Shown: positions 1 to 8,263 of the stretch, one piece after another
Position numbering within the stretch: position 1 is the stretch's first letter
Layout of the letters: every line of letters starts with the position of its first letter
Source: Pseudomonadota bacterium
GTDB taxonomy: Bacteria; Desulfobacterota; Desulfobulbia; Desulfobulbales; SURF-16
Direction: 5' to 3'
Assembly: GCA_018816555.1 (NCBI GenBank)
Contig: JAHIVT010000110.1
Coordinates: 1 to 36,920 of the forward strand
Length of the DNA: 36,920 nt
Translations under genes and position numbers: made by a program
Notes under the pieces: model-generated
What the model was told of the DNA's origin: nothing
Seen by the model: only the letters and a program-made list of their open reading frames with translations
The model's database searches: none

Positions 1-2
1 AT

Positions 3-1082
3 ACCTTTTCCCTGATCGGTATCAGCAAAATCACGGCAGGGAGAAAGGCGTTTATCAATTTCACCGGGGATATGCTCGTCAAAGAGTATCCTGCGCTGTT
101 TCCTGCGCGAATTACCGTCGCTGAAGTCCTTGAAAATGTGGAAGTAACCCAGGAAGTCATCGATGCCTGCAGAAATCTGGTGGCAAAGGGGTATATTCTT
201 GCCCTGGATGATTTCGTTTTTACCGAAGAATTTCTGCCGCTTGTTGAAATAGCTCACATCATCAAATTTGATGTCCAGGCCATGACCATGGACCAATTAA
301 GCTATAATCTGCAACAGGTTGCCCCTTACAGCGTCAAGCTGCTGGCTGAAAAGGTTGAAACGATTGAGGAGTATGATGTCTTAAAGGCCATGGGCTTTAC
401 CTTTTTTCAGGGTTATTTTTTCAGTAAACCAAAAATCGTCCAGGGCAGGGATATTCCCGGATCAAAATTACAGTATCTGAAGATCATCCGTGTCCTGCAG
501 GATGAAAATTACAATTTTAAAAAGATCACGGAATTTATTGCCCACGACGTGTCGCTTTCCTATAAGCTGCTGCGCTACGTCAACTCTGCCGCCATGCGCC
601 GGAGGGTGGAGGTGACTTCGATGCAGAGCGCGGTTGCCCTGGTCGGCGAACTGACTCTGCGGAAATGGCTCAGCTTGATGATGCTCTCCTACATGGCCGA
701 TGATAAGCCCCAGGAGTTGCTGCGCCTGACCCTGCTGCGGGCCAGGTTCTGTGAACAGATTGGTGAGAAGATGGGCAAGGGCAGGGATTTTACCCTGACC
801 TGCTATACTGTGGGCATGTTTTCGTTGCTGGATGTGCTGCTCGACCAGCCCATGGAAAATGTTTTACAGAAACTCAGTCTGGCCCAAGACATCAATGCTA
901 CATTGATTGGTGAGGAGGCAACCCAGTATTCCGTTATTCTCAAGCTCGTCAAGGCTTATGAAAGGGGAGACTGGCAGGAGGTGATCAGGCTGGCAAGCGG
1001 ACTCAAAAACGTTTATGACCATCTGCCCATTTTCTATGAAAATGCCCTGGATGATGTGAGAAGTTTTTATATCACGGTCTGA
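3..1082 (+). CDS. EAL-HDOD signalling protein, 5' truncated by window edge
   Basis: The reading frame is open from the first bases of the window, so the true start lies upstream. The first half matches the C-terminal part of an EAL (cyclic-di-GMP phosphodiesterase-type) domain: a KFD strand, an ALDDF strand, an AEKVE strand and the closing GFTFFQGYFFSKP motif. The usual DDFGxG loop reads DDFVF, so the domain is probably catalytically dead, as is typical of YuxH-type EAL-HDOD proteins. The second half is an HDOD domain (SYKLLRYVNSA, then a helical tail). Such proteins are cytoplasmic signalling adaptors with poorly known partners. The gene converges on glyS with only 12 bp between stop codons and no visible terminator. 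The family call is firm; c-di-GMP binding or activity is not established. Confidence 0.85.
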   Translation, partial: TFSLIGISKITAGRKAFINFTGDMLVKEYPALFPARITVAEVLENVEVTQEVIDACRNLVAKGYILALDDFVFTEEFLPLVEIAHIIKFDVQAMTMDQLSYNLQQVAPYSVKLLAEKVETIEEYDVLKAMGFTFFQGYFFSKPKIVQGRDIPGSKLQYLKIIRVLQDENYNFKKITEFIAHDVSLSYKLLRYVNSAAMRRRVEVTSMQSAVALVGELTLRKWLSLMMLSYMADDKPQELLRLTLLRARFCEQIGEKMGKGRDFTLTCYTVGMFSLLDVLLDQPMENVLQKLSLAQDINATLIGEEATQYSVILKLVKAYERGDWQEVIRLASGLKNVYDHLPIFYENALDDVRSFYITV

Positions 1083-1094
1083 TTGGGCAAAGTA

Positions 1095-3176
1095 TTATTC
1101 ATTGCCCGTCATGGTATACATTTTGGAAAAGTCACCGATGCGCAGAAAGAGTTGCGCAATGGCGGCCAGCAGCGACAGACGATTTTTTCTGAGCTGTGCA
1201 TCTTCGCTCATCACCATGACGGTGTCGAAAAAGGCGTCAACAGGCTCTTTCATCTCGAGAATTTTTTCCAGCGCCAGGTCGTAGTTTTTCTCCCTGACAA
1301 GCGGCTCTACCTGGTCGCGCACCTCAAGGTATACCGAGTACAGTCTTCTTTCCGCCTCTTCTTGCAGGAGGAGGGAAGAGACCTCATAATCTGCGTGATC
1401 TTTAATGATATTAATGACCCGCTTGAAGGCGCCTGCCAGCAGGGTGAAGGTTTCCCTTGAGCTGATGCTGATCAGGGCATCGATCCGTCTCCGGCAGTCA
1501 ACGATATCATCAAAGGAGGTGGAAACAACAGCCTCAACGGCTTCCTGGGCCACTCCTTTGGCGATGAGATCATTGATGTAGCGTCCCTTGATGAAGTCAA
1601 GAATGGCTTGTGCGGTCTTCTGCCGGTCCTCGGTCAGCTTATCGCCGTAAAGACCCAGCGCTTCACCGATACATTCGGACAGGGAAAGGGGGAAAGAGCG
1701 GTGGGCGATGATATGCAGCAAAGCCAGGACATGACGACGCAGTCCATAGGGATCGGTGGTTCCGGTGGGAATCTTGCCGATACCGAAACATCCGGCTATA
1801 GTGTCCAGCCGGTCGGCGATGCTGATGAGTGCGCCGGGGATATTTTCCGGCAGGGCGCTGTCTGCCCTGACCGGCAGGTAATGATCCTGAATGGCCTCGG
1901 CAACCTCCGCTGTTTCCCCATCATGCAGCGCGTAATATTTACCCATCACTCCCTGCAGGGTGGGGAATTCGCCCACCATGTTCGTCACCAGATCCGCTTT
2001 GGCAAGCCGGGCGGCACGAACTGCGGTGGCAAGCAGATCCGGGGCGATTTTCCGGCACAGAAAGGCGGTCAGTTTTTCCAGCCGTTCCGTTTTTTCCAGC
2101 ATGGAGCCGAGCTGGGCCTGGAAAACGACGCCGGCCAAATCTTTAAGGATCTCTTCCAGCCGGCGCTGTTTGTCCTCCTTGAAGAAAAAAAGCGCATCTT
2201 CCAGTCGGGCGCGCAGTACCCTTTCATGACCTGCTGCGGCCATGCTCATGTCTGCAATTTTCGTGTTGTTCACGGCTACGAAGTTGGGCATCAGGTTTCC
2301 GCTCTGGTCTGCCACCGTGAAATATTTCTGGTGTACCCGCATGGAGGTGATGAGCACTTCCCGGGGCAGGGTCAGAAATTTGTGGTCAAAACTGCCTCTG
2401 ACACCCATGGGACACTCCACCAGATTGGTGATCGTATCGCGCAGGTCGCTGTCGGCAACGATTTCCCCTCCGGCCTCGGAGGCTGCCTGGGCCACTTCAC
2501 TTTCCACCATCCCGCGCCGCACTTCTATGTCGGCAAAAACATAATGATTGCGCAACACGGCAAGGTAATCGTTAAAATCCTGTACCGGAAAGACCTGGGG
2601 CGCCATGAAGCGATGGCCGCGGGTGGTGTTGCCGGAGGAGAGATCATTGATGGAAAAATCCACCACCTTGCCGGCAAACAGGCCGAGAAGCCATTGGATG
2701 GGCCGGGCAAAACTGACCCGGTAAGTACCCCAGCGCATGGATTTGGGAAAGGGGATGGAAAGAATAAACTCCGGCAGCAGGCGGGAGAGAATATCCGCTG
2801 TCTGCTCACCTTTGTGCTCCAGGACCAGCATCAGGTATTCCCCTTTGGGTGTGCTGGCAATCCGGATGTCCTCCAGGGCTGCACCGCGGGATTTGGCAAA
2901 GCCGATGGCAGCCTTGGTGGGCTTGTTGTCACTGTCAAAAGCCGCTTTTTTCGGGGGGCCGAGAACCTCCTCTCTGCGGTCAGGCTGGCAGCTGCTGAGT
3001 CCCTGGACGCAGAGAGTCAGGCGGCGCGGCGTGGCGGCGGTGAGGATGGCGTCATGGGAGAGAGAGAGTTCCTGCAGTTTTCTGCCCATTGTTGACTTCA
3101 TGAAATGCAGGGCCGGCTCAATGTAGCCTGCCGGTATTTCTTCCGTGCCGATTTCCAGTAAAAATTCGTGATTCAT
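1095..3176 (-). CDS. glyS: Glycyl-tRNA synthetase beta subunit
   Basis: This is the beta chain of the bacterial alpha2-beta2 glycyl-tRNA synthetase, which recognises and binds tRNA-Gly while the alpha chain holds the aminoacylation site. The 693-residue length is normal for GlyS, and the N-terminus carries the signature FLLEIGTEEIPAGY. A central HD-like region and the C-terminal anticodon-binding (DALR-like) part, including FFDTVMVM, are all present, so the gene looks intact. It lies 12 bp downstream of a FolE2-like gene in the same direction and is probably the last gene of the dnaJ-to-glyS run. No strong Shine-Dalgarno is seen before the ATG, which suggests translational coupling. The alpha subunit gene glyQ, often adjacent in related bacteria, is not in this window. 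Confidence 0.96.
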   Translation of the reverse strand: MNHEFLLEIGTEEIPAGYIEPALHFMKSTMGRKLQELSLSHDAILTAATPRRLTLCVQGLSSCQPDRREEVLGPPKKAAFDSDNKPTKAAIGFAKSRGAALEDIRIASTPKGEYLMLVLEHKGEQTADILSRLLPEFILSIPFPKSMRWGTYRVSFARPIQWLLGLFAGKVVDFSINDLSSGNTTRGHRFMAPQVFPVQDFNDYLAVLRNHYVFADIEVRRGMVESEVAQAASEAGGEIVADSDLRDTITNLVECPMGVRGSFDHKFLTLPREVLITSMRVHQKYFTVADQSGNLMPNFVAVNNTKIADMSMAAAGHERVLRARLEDALFFFKEDKQRRLEEILKDLAGVVFQAQLGSMLEKTERLEKLTAFLCRKIAPDLLATAVRAARLAKADLVTNMVGEFPTLQGVMGKYYALHDGETAEVAEAIQDHYLPVRADSALPENIPGALISIADRLDTIAGCFGIGKIPTGTTDPYGLRRHVLALLHIIAHRSFPLSLSECIGEALGLYGDKLTEDRQKTAQAILDFIKGRYINDLIAKGVAQEAVEAVVSTSFDDIVDCRRRIDALISISSRETFTLLAGAFKRVINIIKDHADYEVSSLLLQEEAERRLYSVYLEVRDQVEPLVREKNYDLALEKILEMKEPVDAFFDTVMVMSEDAQLRKNRLSLLAAIAQLFLRIGDFSKMYTMTGNE

Positions 3177-3188
3177 AGGATTTGCTAT

Positions 3189-3962
3189 TTAATGTATGCG
3201 GTTGTGATTGAAGTTCATATCCTCTTCCGGCCATTCAATGGTGGCAAAGGTGCTGAAGCCTTGCGAGAGATTCTCAACAGTGATGGAACACCAGCTGATG
3301 TCAGGGTGGTCGGCAAGTTTGACTGCCAGATCCTTGGCAATTTTTTCCACGGACAGGGTGCGGTTAGGAGGTTTGACTGATGAGGCGGACCACTGCAGGT
3401 TATGGGTGGTTACGGCTTCGACCATTTCAATCAGTTCTTCCATCCAGATGAAATGCTTAAAGCGGAGACAGATATTCGCCACTCCCCAGTGACCCAGGGA
3501 TTCGGGAAGCCCGGAGCTTGTCTGCACCGGCGCCGGTGGAGAAATGGGCACGGCGATTTCCAGGGTGAGGTCATCTGTCTGGTCAAGGGAGCCGTGCATC
3601 TTGCAAAGGTATTCGGCCAGCTCCATCTTGTTGGCTTCAGGCGATTTTTTTTTGAGGAAAAATGGAAATTCAATTTCCATGTGAGCTGCCTGGGCCTGCA
3701 GTTTTGTTTTTGTCTCTTCCAGAATGAGCCGGAAACTGCGCAGGTTGATGTCGCCGTGGAAGTGATTGAGAATCTCGATGAAGCGGCTCATGTGGGTGCC
3801 CTTGAACTGGTGGGGAAGGTTGACGTACATGTTCACCCTGGCCACTGTCCGCTGCACCTTGTTTGCGCGGTCAAGCACGGAGATCGGGTAGGAAATGTCC
3901 TTGACCCCGACTTTTTTGATGTTGATACGCCGGTGATCGCGCAGGCTCTGGATGTCCTTCAT
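3189..3962 (-). CDS. FolE2-like (GTP cyclohydrolase IB family) protein lacking the metal-site motifs
   Basis: The N-terminal two thirds follow the FolE2/GCYH-IB family closely: VGVKDISYPI, a TVARVNMYVNLP strand, KGTHMSRF at residues 54-61 and EFPFFLKKKSP at 98-108. FolE2 converts GTP to dihydroneopterin triphosphate for folate or queuosine synthesis, using a metal held by Cys and His ligands. Here the LCPCSKE segment is replaced around residues 139-148 by PISPPAPVQT, with no Cys. The SIHNHxA segment near the C-terminus is replaced by SQGFSTFA (233-240). The PDEKYVTE/ENPKFVED segment is also lost. The length (257) is near normal and the frame is clean, so this is a maintained divergent protein, not a fragment. 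It may bind a pterin or GTP without the standard catalysis. It sits between a receiver gene and glyS. Confidence 0.82.
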   Translation of the reverse strand: MKDIQSLRDHRRINIKKVGVKDISYPISVLDRANKVQRTVARVNMYVNLPHQFKGTHMSRFIEILNHFHGDINLRSFRLILEETKTKLQAQAAHMEIEFPFFLKKKSPEANKMELAEYLCKMHGSLDQTDDLTLEIAVPISPPAPVQTSSGLPESLGHWGVANICLRFKHFIWMEELIEMVEAVTTHNLQWSASSVKPPNRTLSVEKIAKDLAVKLADHPDISWCSITVENLSQGFSTFATIEWPEEDMNFNHNRIH

Positions 3963-3981
3963 TGGGGGATGCTGCCACCGT

Positions 3982-4338
3982 TTACTCAGGACGAAGATAT
4001 TTACGGACGGCGTTTTTTAATTCGTCCAGATTGGATGATTTGACTATGTAGTCATCTGAGGCCCATGAGGCGAGATCCTGTTTGAATTCCTGGTAGGCGG
4101 AGCTGAGAATGACCGGCATTGACTGGTTGATTTCCTTCATACGGCGCAGCACATCAATGCCGTTCATGCCCGGCATGTTGATGTCGAGTATGACGAGATC
4201 CGGTTCTATGATATTGAGTTTGTCCAGGGCCTCTTCGCCGGAAAGGGCGGAGTGCACTTCATAGCCTTCTTCTTCGAGTTCCTCCCGGTAGAGAAGATGG
4301 ATGCTTTCTTCATCGTCAACGAGTAATATTTTTTTCAT
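3982..4338 (-). CDS. Single-domain response regulator (CheY-like receiver)
   Basis: A stand-alone receiver domain of 118 residues with no output domain. The acidic pair D8-D9, phospho-acceptor D52 in ILDINMPGMNG, the Ser that replaces the usual switch Thr (S79/S80 in VILSSAY) and conserved K100 are visible. K100 is followed by Ser, not the common Pro. It should be phosphorylated by a histidine kinase and act by protein-protein contact. No kinase gene is adjacent. It is 19 bp upstream of the FolE2-like gene and 25 bp downstream of galT, in the same direction, so it is probably co-transcribed with both. It could be a partner of the chemotaxis operon at 26-32.6 kb, but nothing in the sequence shows that. 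Confidence 0.92.
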   Translation of the reverse strand: MKKILLVDDEESIHLLYREELEEEGYEVHSALSGEEALDKLNIIEPDLVILDINMPGMNGIDVLRRMKEINQSMPVILSSAYQEFKQDLASWASDDYIVKSSNLDELKNAVRKYLRPE

Positions 4339-4363
4339 GAGCCACCTGTTTTTATGAGTTCAA

Positions 4364-5362
4364 TCACACTTTTGCTTCCTTAAGGAATTTCGCGGCATCC
4401 TCGGGTGGGGTCGGATTAATATAAAAACCTGATCCCCATTCAAAACCGGCAATCTGGGTCAATTTGGGCATGATCTCAAAATGCCAGTGAAAATATTCCA
4501 ACGGTTCGGAGCGCAAAGGTGAGGCATGCAGAACAAAATTATAGGGGACATTGGGAATACATGCATTCAACCGGCGCATGCTTTCCGAAAAAATTGCCGC
4601 CAGCGCCTGGAAAGAGGAGTGGTCCTGACTGATGTAGGACGATGCGTGCCTTTTGGGCAGAATCCACATTTCAAAAGGAGAACGAGGGGCATAGGGGGCG
4701 ATGGTGAGAAAATAATCATTCTGACAGACCACCCTGTCTTCCGTTTTTATTTCCTGGTGGATCATGTCACAGTAAACACAGCGCTCCTTGTACTTGAAGT
4801 AGGAGAGGCTGCCGGACATTTCCGAGACGATTCTCCCCGGTACGATGGGCAGGGCAATCAGCTGGGAATGGGAATGCTCCAGGGAGGCGCCCGCCGCCTT
4901 ACCGAAATTTTTGAAGACCATGACATACTTGAAGCGGGGATCGCGGCCGAGATCAATAATGCGGTCACGGAAGGCGAGAAAGACATCAAGCATTCTGATC
5001 TGCGGCAGATCGGCAAAGGCTTCATCATGGTTCGGCGATTCAATGATGACTTCATGGGCGCCGATGCCATTCATTTTGTCGTACAGGCCTTCCCCTTCCT
5101 TGTTCAGCTCTCCCTCAATGATCAGGGCCGGGTATTTATTCGGCACCACACGTAATGTCCAGCCCGGGGTGTTGGGCTGATGATTGATGTCGCCGTAGCT
5201 GAGAACCTCCGGTGGAGTGGTCTTTTCATTGCCTGGGCAAAGTGGACAAAATCCCCCCTTGCTGACACTATGCTCAACAATAAAGTCTGTCGGTCGCTTT
5301 CCCCGTTCCTTGGCAATAATAATCCAGCGGCCGAGGATTGGGTCTTTTCTTAGTTCGGGCAT
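4364..5362 (-). CDS. galT: Galactose-1-phosphate uridylyltransferase family protein
   Basis: GalT transfers UMP between UDP-glucose and galactose-1-phosphate through a uridylylated histidine (Leloir pathway). The 332-residue protein starts with the family pattern LRKDPILGRWIIIA and has a zinc-type CPLC at residues 39-42. The active-site motif is H163-S-H165-S-Q167, corresponding to the usual HPHxQ with the second His as nucleophile. A later CVYC pair and the FHWHFEI segment fit the C-terminal HIT-like half. The Ser in place of Pro between the histidines is seen in some bacterial homologues that act on other nucleotide sugars, so the substrate is uncertain. No galK or galE is nearby. It lies in the minus-strand run between the dksA-like and receiver genes. 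Confidence 0.9.
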   Translation of the reverse strand: MPELRKDPILGRWIIIAKERGKRPTDFIVEHSVSKGGFCPLCPGNEKTTPPEVLSYGDINHQPNTPGWTLRVVPNKYPALIIEGELNKEGEGLYDKMNGIGAHEVIIESPNHDEAFADLPQIRMLDVFLAFRDRIIDLGRDPRFKYVMVFKNFGKAAGASLEHSHSQLIALPIVPGRIVSEMSGSLSYFKYKERCVYCDMIHQEIKTEDRVVCQNDYFLTIAPYAPRSPFEMWILPKRHASSYISQDHSSFQALAAIFSESMRRLNACIPNVPYNFVLHASPLRSEPLEYFHWHFEIMPKLTQIAGFEWGSGFYINPTPPEDAAKFLKEAKV

Positions 5363-5408
5363 GGCTCAATATATTGAAAGAGGGGAATCTTTGGGCATCG
5401 GCGGCAGA

Positions 5409-5771
5409 TCAACTGGCCTTTGCCTTCTCATAATCTTCCTGTTTGGTCTTGCAGTGGATGCAGAGGGTGGTAACAGGGCGGGCCTCAAGCCGGGCAACGC
5501 CGATATCTTCTCCGCAATCCTCGCAGACCCCATATTCATCGTTTTCAATGCGTTCAAGCGCTTCCTTGACTTTGGCCAGCAGCTTGCGTTCCCGGTCGCG
5601 GATGCGAAGTTCGAAATTGCGGTCAGACTCGGCGGTGGCCCTGTCCGTGGGATCAGGATAATTACCGCTGCTGTCTGTCATTTCCGTAATCGTTCTATTG
5701 GCTTCAGACAAGAGCTCTTCGCTCATATGCTGTAATTTCAATTTAAAATAGGCCAGTTGTTCGTCTGTCAT
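5409..5771 (-). CDS. dksA: DksA/TraR family C4 zinc-finger transcription factor
   Basis: DksA-type proteins enter the RNA polymerase secondary channel and adjust promoter activity, usually with ppGpp. The 120 residues form a long N-terminal coiled coil whose tip carries D40-P-T-D43-R-A45, the acidic DxxDxA motif needed for DksA action. A C4 zinc finger follows: C83, C86, C104 and C107. The tip motif and the length argue for DksA rather than the shorter TraR or the unrelated GreA. It lies 46 bp upstream of galT and 56 bp downstream of moaC, all on the minus strand. Deltaproteobacteria often carry several DksA paralogues, so the symbol marks the family, not proven orthology to E. coli dksA. Confidence 0.88.
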   Translation of the reverse strand: MTDEQLAYFKLKLQHMSEELLSEANRTITEMTDSSGNYPDPTDRATAESDRNFELRIRDRERKLLAKVKEALERIENDEYGVCEDCGEDIGVARLEARPVTTLCIHCKTKQEDYEKAKAS

Positions 5772-5827
5772 CGCTTAGATCTCCACATGATTCAGCGTTG
5801 CTCTTTCGTGTTGTAGATTTTGCTGAT

Positions 5828-6322
5828 TTATTTCCGGTCGTTGCGAACGTAAGTACCACTTTTCCCACCTGATTTGGTTAAGAGCCTGATATTGTCTATA
5901 ACCATGCCCTTATCCACTGCCTTGCACATGTCATATATTGTTAAAGCAGCTATGGATACGGCAGTAAGCGCTTCCATCTCTACTCCGGTTTTGCCGGTCA
6001 TTCCTACGGTGGCAGTTATCTCTATGCAACTTTTTTCCGCATCCAGGCTGAAATCGATGTCCGCTTTGGTGATGGGCAGCGGATGGGTAAGCGGAATGAG
6101 TTCATCAACTTTTTTCGCTGCCATGATACCGGCCAGTCGCGCCACTCCCAACACATCTCCCTTGGCTATGGAGGCGTTGCTCACCAGTTGAAAACACTCC
6201 GGCGACATATGGATGACTCCACCGGCCACAGCCTGGCGGACAGTGTCGCTCTTCTGGCTGACATCGACCATTCTGGCTTTCCCCGCCTGGTCAAAGTGGC
6301 TGAATTCTTTTGTCTGCATCAA
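5828..6322 (-). CDS. moaC: Cyclic pyranopterin monophosphate synthase MoaC
   Basis: MoaC converts 3',8-cyclo-7,8-dihydro-GTP, made by MoaA, into cyclic pyranopterin monophosphate in molybdenum-cofactor synthesis. The 164-residue length is normal. Family blocks are all present: ARMVDVSQK near the N-terminus, [16 protein letters not shown] in the centre, [12 protein letters not shown], and MCKAVDKGM followed by [10 protein letters not shown] at the end. The ATG lies 21 bp after dnaJ, so the two are probably co-transcribed. No other moa genes are in the window, so the Mo-cofactor pathway must be scattered. The product is cytoplasmic and hexameric in known homologues. The gene appears complete. 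Confidence 0.96.
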   Translation of the reverse strand: MMQTKEFSHFDQAGKARMVDVSQKSDTVRQAVAGGVIHMSPECFQLVSNASIAKGDVLGVARLAGIMAAKKVDELIPLTHPLPITKADIDFSLDAEKSCIEITATVGMTGKTGVEMEALTAVSIAALTIYDMCKAVDKGMVIDNIRLLTKSGGKSGTYVRNDRK

Positions 6323-6343
6323 TTTTTCCCATGCATGGAGAGT

Positions 6344-7459
6344 TTATCCTCCCAGGTTGCCTGAAAAAAGTTTTTTGAAAAATCCTTCACTGTGGTGTTC
6401 GTCATCAGTTGATTCCAGGCTGGCGAATTCCTGCAGAAGTTCTTCCTGCCGTTTGCTCAGTTTTTTTGGAATAACCACCTTGATCTCCACCACCATATCA
6501 CCTTTGCCATGGCCACGTAAACTGGGAACGCCTTCGCCATGCAGCCGAAATGTCTGGCCTGGCTGGGTTCCCTTGGGAATTTTCAGATTTTTTTCTCCAT
6601 GGATGGTCGGCACATCAAGGGTACATCCCAGGGCGGCCTGAGTCATGGACAGAGGCAGCTCACAATATATGAGATCGCCGTCCCGCTGGAAAAAATTGTG
6701 GGCCTCAACATGGATTATCACATAAAGGTCACCACTTGGACCACCTTTGCGACCTCCCTCGCCTTCACCCCGCAACCGCATTCTGGCCCCGGTATCAACA
6801 CCCGCCGGAATTTTCAGCGAAACCTTCTTCTTCTTGGTGATCAGGCCGACGCCATGACATTCATTGCAGGGATCGGTAATGATTTCACCCTGGCCCTGGC
6901 ATTCCGGACAAGGGGTGCGGACGCTGAAAAAGCCCTGGGATCTGGTAACCTGCCCCGCGCCCTGACAATAAGTGCATACCTTATTTTTGCAGCCCGGCCG
7001 TATCCCGCTTCCTTCACAGGTCCAACAGGTGTCACGCCTGTTGATCTCTATCTCTTTTTCCACACCGTGAACCGCATCAAGGAAGGAAATAGTCAAATCA
7101 TAGCGCAGATCATTACCGGGTATCGGTCCCTGGCTGCGCCGCCTGTTACCGCCGCTGAAGCCAAACAGGTCTCCGAAAATGTCGCCAAAGCTTGAAAAAA
7201 TATCCTCAAAATTGCCGGGGCCGCTGTAACCACTGTTGCGTAAACCTTCTGCGCCATATCGATCGTAAATTTTACGTTTTTCGATATCCCGCAGAACCTC
7301 ATACGCTTCAGCCGCGGCTTTGAATTTTTCTTCCGCCTCTTGGTCGCCCGGATTCCTGTCCGGATGATATTTCATGGCAAGCTTGCGGTAAGCCTTTTTT
7401 ATCTCATCCGCTGTGGCGGTTCTGGCGACACCAAGAATGTTGTAGTAATCTTTGTCCAT
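6344..7459 (-). CDS. dnaJ: Chaperone DnaJ (type I Hsp40)
   Basis: DnaJ delivers unfolded clients to DnaK and stimulates its ATPase. This is a full type I protein of 371 residues: a J domain with the HPD motif at residues 32-34, a Gly/Phe-rich linker ([16 protein letters not shown]), four CxxCxGxG-type zinc repeats ([32 protein letters not shown]) and a two-part C-terminal client-binding region ([19 protein letters not shown]). dnaK and grpE are not adjacent. It is the first gene of the minus-strand run that continues with moaC. The 141-bp palindrome at 7518-7658 lies directly upstream, between it and rpoZ. A promoter was not clearly identified there. Confidence 0.97.
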   Translation of the reverse strand: MDKDYYNILGVARTATADEIKKAYRKLAMKYHPDRNPGDQEAEEKFKAAAEAYEVLRDIEKRKIYDRYGAEGLRNSGYSGPGNFEDIFSSFGDIFGDLFGFSGGNRRRSQGPIPGNDLRYDLTISFLDAVHGVEKEIEINRRDTCWTCEGSGIRPGCKNKVCTYCQGAGQVTRSQGFFSVRTPCPECQGQGEIITDPCNECHGVGLITKKKKVSLKIPAGVDTGARMRLRGEGEGGRKGGPSGDLYVIIHVEAHNFFQRDGDLIYCELPLSMTQAALGCTLDVPTIHGEKNLKIPKGTQPGQTFRLHGEGVPSLRGHGKGDMVVEIKVVIPKKLSKRQEELLQEFASLESTDDEHHSEGFFKKLFSGNLGG

Positions 7460-7517
7460 CGGCTACGATTTTTCCTGGGGCTCAGCTCAAATAAATTATC
7501 TGTACGGATTGAAGGAA

Positions 7518-7658
7518 CCTTGAAAAATTGTCTCTGGCTCGATTGACTTTGTCGCGGCAAAAAAAATGCTCACATATGCAAATATGCGGAGTTCATACCC
7601 CTTGGGGTGTTTTTTTTACCGCTCCTTGTCCTCGAACCAGATTCCTGATTTTTCAAGG
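7518..7658. repeat. 141-bp imperfect palindrome (MITE-like or structured RNA element)
   Basis: The ends are an exact 11-bp inverted repeat, CCTTGAAAAAT at 7518-7528 and ATTTTTCAAGG at 7648-7658. Inside, the arms keep matching: TCTGGcTCGA pairs with TCGAaCCAGA, and GCGGcAAAAAAAA (7554-7566) pairs with TTTTTTTTaCCGC (7610-7622). Together this gives about 50 bp per arm with mismatches. The whole interval between dnaJ and rpoZ is mostly this element. It could be a small non-autonomous transposable element, or a transcript-level structure between two minus-strand transcripts. No second copy was recognised in the window. Confidence 0.7.
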
Positions 7659-7693
7659 CACCTTGAAGCTTGTTACTCGATCTCGCCGAAATG

Positions 7694-7954
7694 CTATGAA
7701 ACTACTTCAGTGGCGTTTGCGTCGGTGACAGTCTTTTTTTCCGGAGCTTTGTTGAAACTTTTAATATTTTCAAAAGTGACCTTGCCGGCTGCGATTTCCC
7801 GCAGGGACATAACCACTTCCTTATTTTTCCCTTTGACAAGAAACGGTTGCCCGTTACGGTGCTGTTTGACCCTGGAAACGGCAAGGTGAATCAACATAAA
7901 GCGATTTTCATTACCTATCTGCCCCAAGCAATCTTCTACAGTAATACGTGCCAT
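7694..7954 (-). CDS. rpoZ: DNA-directed RNA polymerase omega subunit
   Basis: RpoZ is the small subunit that helps assemble RNA polymerase by latching on the beta' chain and, in proteobacteria, forms part of a ppGpp site. The 86 residues start with the family pattern [31 protein letters not shown]-like (residues 1-31), and [13 protein letters not shown] follows. The length is normal. A good ribosome binding site, AAGGAG, lies about 10 nt before the ATG. A sigma-70-like promoter is seen upstream at 8006-8033. The gene is separated from dnaJ by 234 bp that hold the palindrome. gmk and spoT, frequent rpoZ partners, are absent here. Confidence 0.93.
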   Translation of the reverse strand: MARITVEDCLGQIGNENRFMLIHLAVSRVKQHRNGQPFLVKGKNKEVVMSLREIAAGKVTFENIKSFNKAPEKKTVTDANATEVVS

Positions 7955-8005
7955 TAAACAGCGTCTCCTTGTAAGTTTGCTGATTCTTATAATTTAAACC
8001 TGTTA

Positions 8006-8033
8006 AATATAATCTCTTTCTCCCTTTTGGCAA
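8006..8033 (-). promoter_or_regulatory. Probable sigma-70 promoter of rpoZ
   Basis: Read on the minus strand, TTGCCA (8033-8028) is followed after 16 nt by TATATT (8011-8006) in an AT-rich stretch about 50 bp upstream of the rpoZ ATG. The match to consensus is moderate and the position is suitable. Confidence 0.5.
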
Positions 8034-8227
8034 GAATTTTTAATTGCGGTGAAGGCCTGGAAGGCAATAATCGGGTATGATGCGCTGGTTGCGGATCCTC
8101 CCTGAAACCTGCAATAAAGGGGGGTTACGTTCCTTGCCAAGGAGATTCGACTTGCAGGGATATTTTTCTGGGGAGGCTAGGTTTTCTGTTGGCAGGCAAT
8201 TAATTAATCTGTCAGGATGGGTGGGCT

Positions 8228-8244
8228 GAGGCACGGGAAATGCA
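8228..8244 (+). promoter_or_regulatory. Sigma-54 (-24/-12) type promoter candidate
   Basis: The sequence has invariant GG at 8230-8231 and GC at 8242-8243 separated by exactly 10 nt, within GGCACGGGAAATGCA. This agrees with the RpoN consensus TGGCACG-N4-TTGCA except for the base before GG and one T in the -12 box. It points to the plus strand toward the lipoprotein cluster that begins at 8512. No enhancer-binding-protein gene is in the window. Confidence 0.45.
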
Positions 8245-8263
8245 ATGTTGCTTCATTACATTT

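Noticed and set aside
1608-3095. Long plus-strand open frame of 495 codons opposite glyS
   Set aside because: It is antisense to a clear, full-length glyS and its translation has no recognisable domain; it is a by-product of GC-rich codon use.
7597-7617. ACCC-CTTG-GGGT hairpin followed by eight T as a stand-alone plus-strand terminator
   Set aside because: Flanking genes are on the minus strand, and these bases are better explained as the centre and T-tract of the 141-bp palindrome.
8040-8227. Short open frames between rpoZ and the lipoprotein cluster
   Set aside because: They lack ribosome sites, have Pro/Arg-rich shadow-like composition, and overlap the promoter and leader signals.
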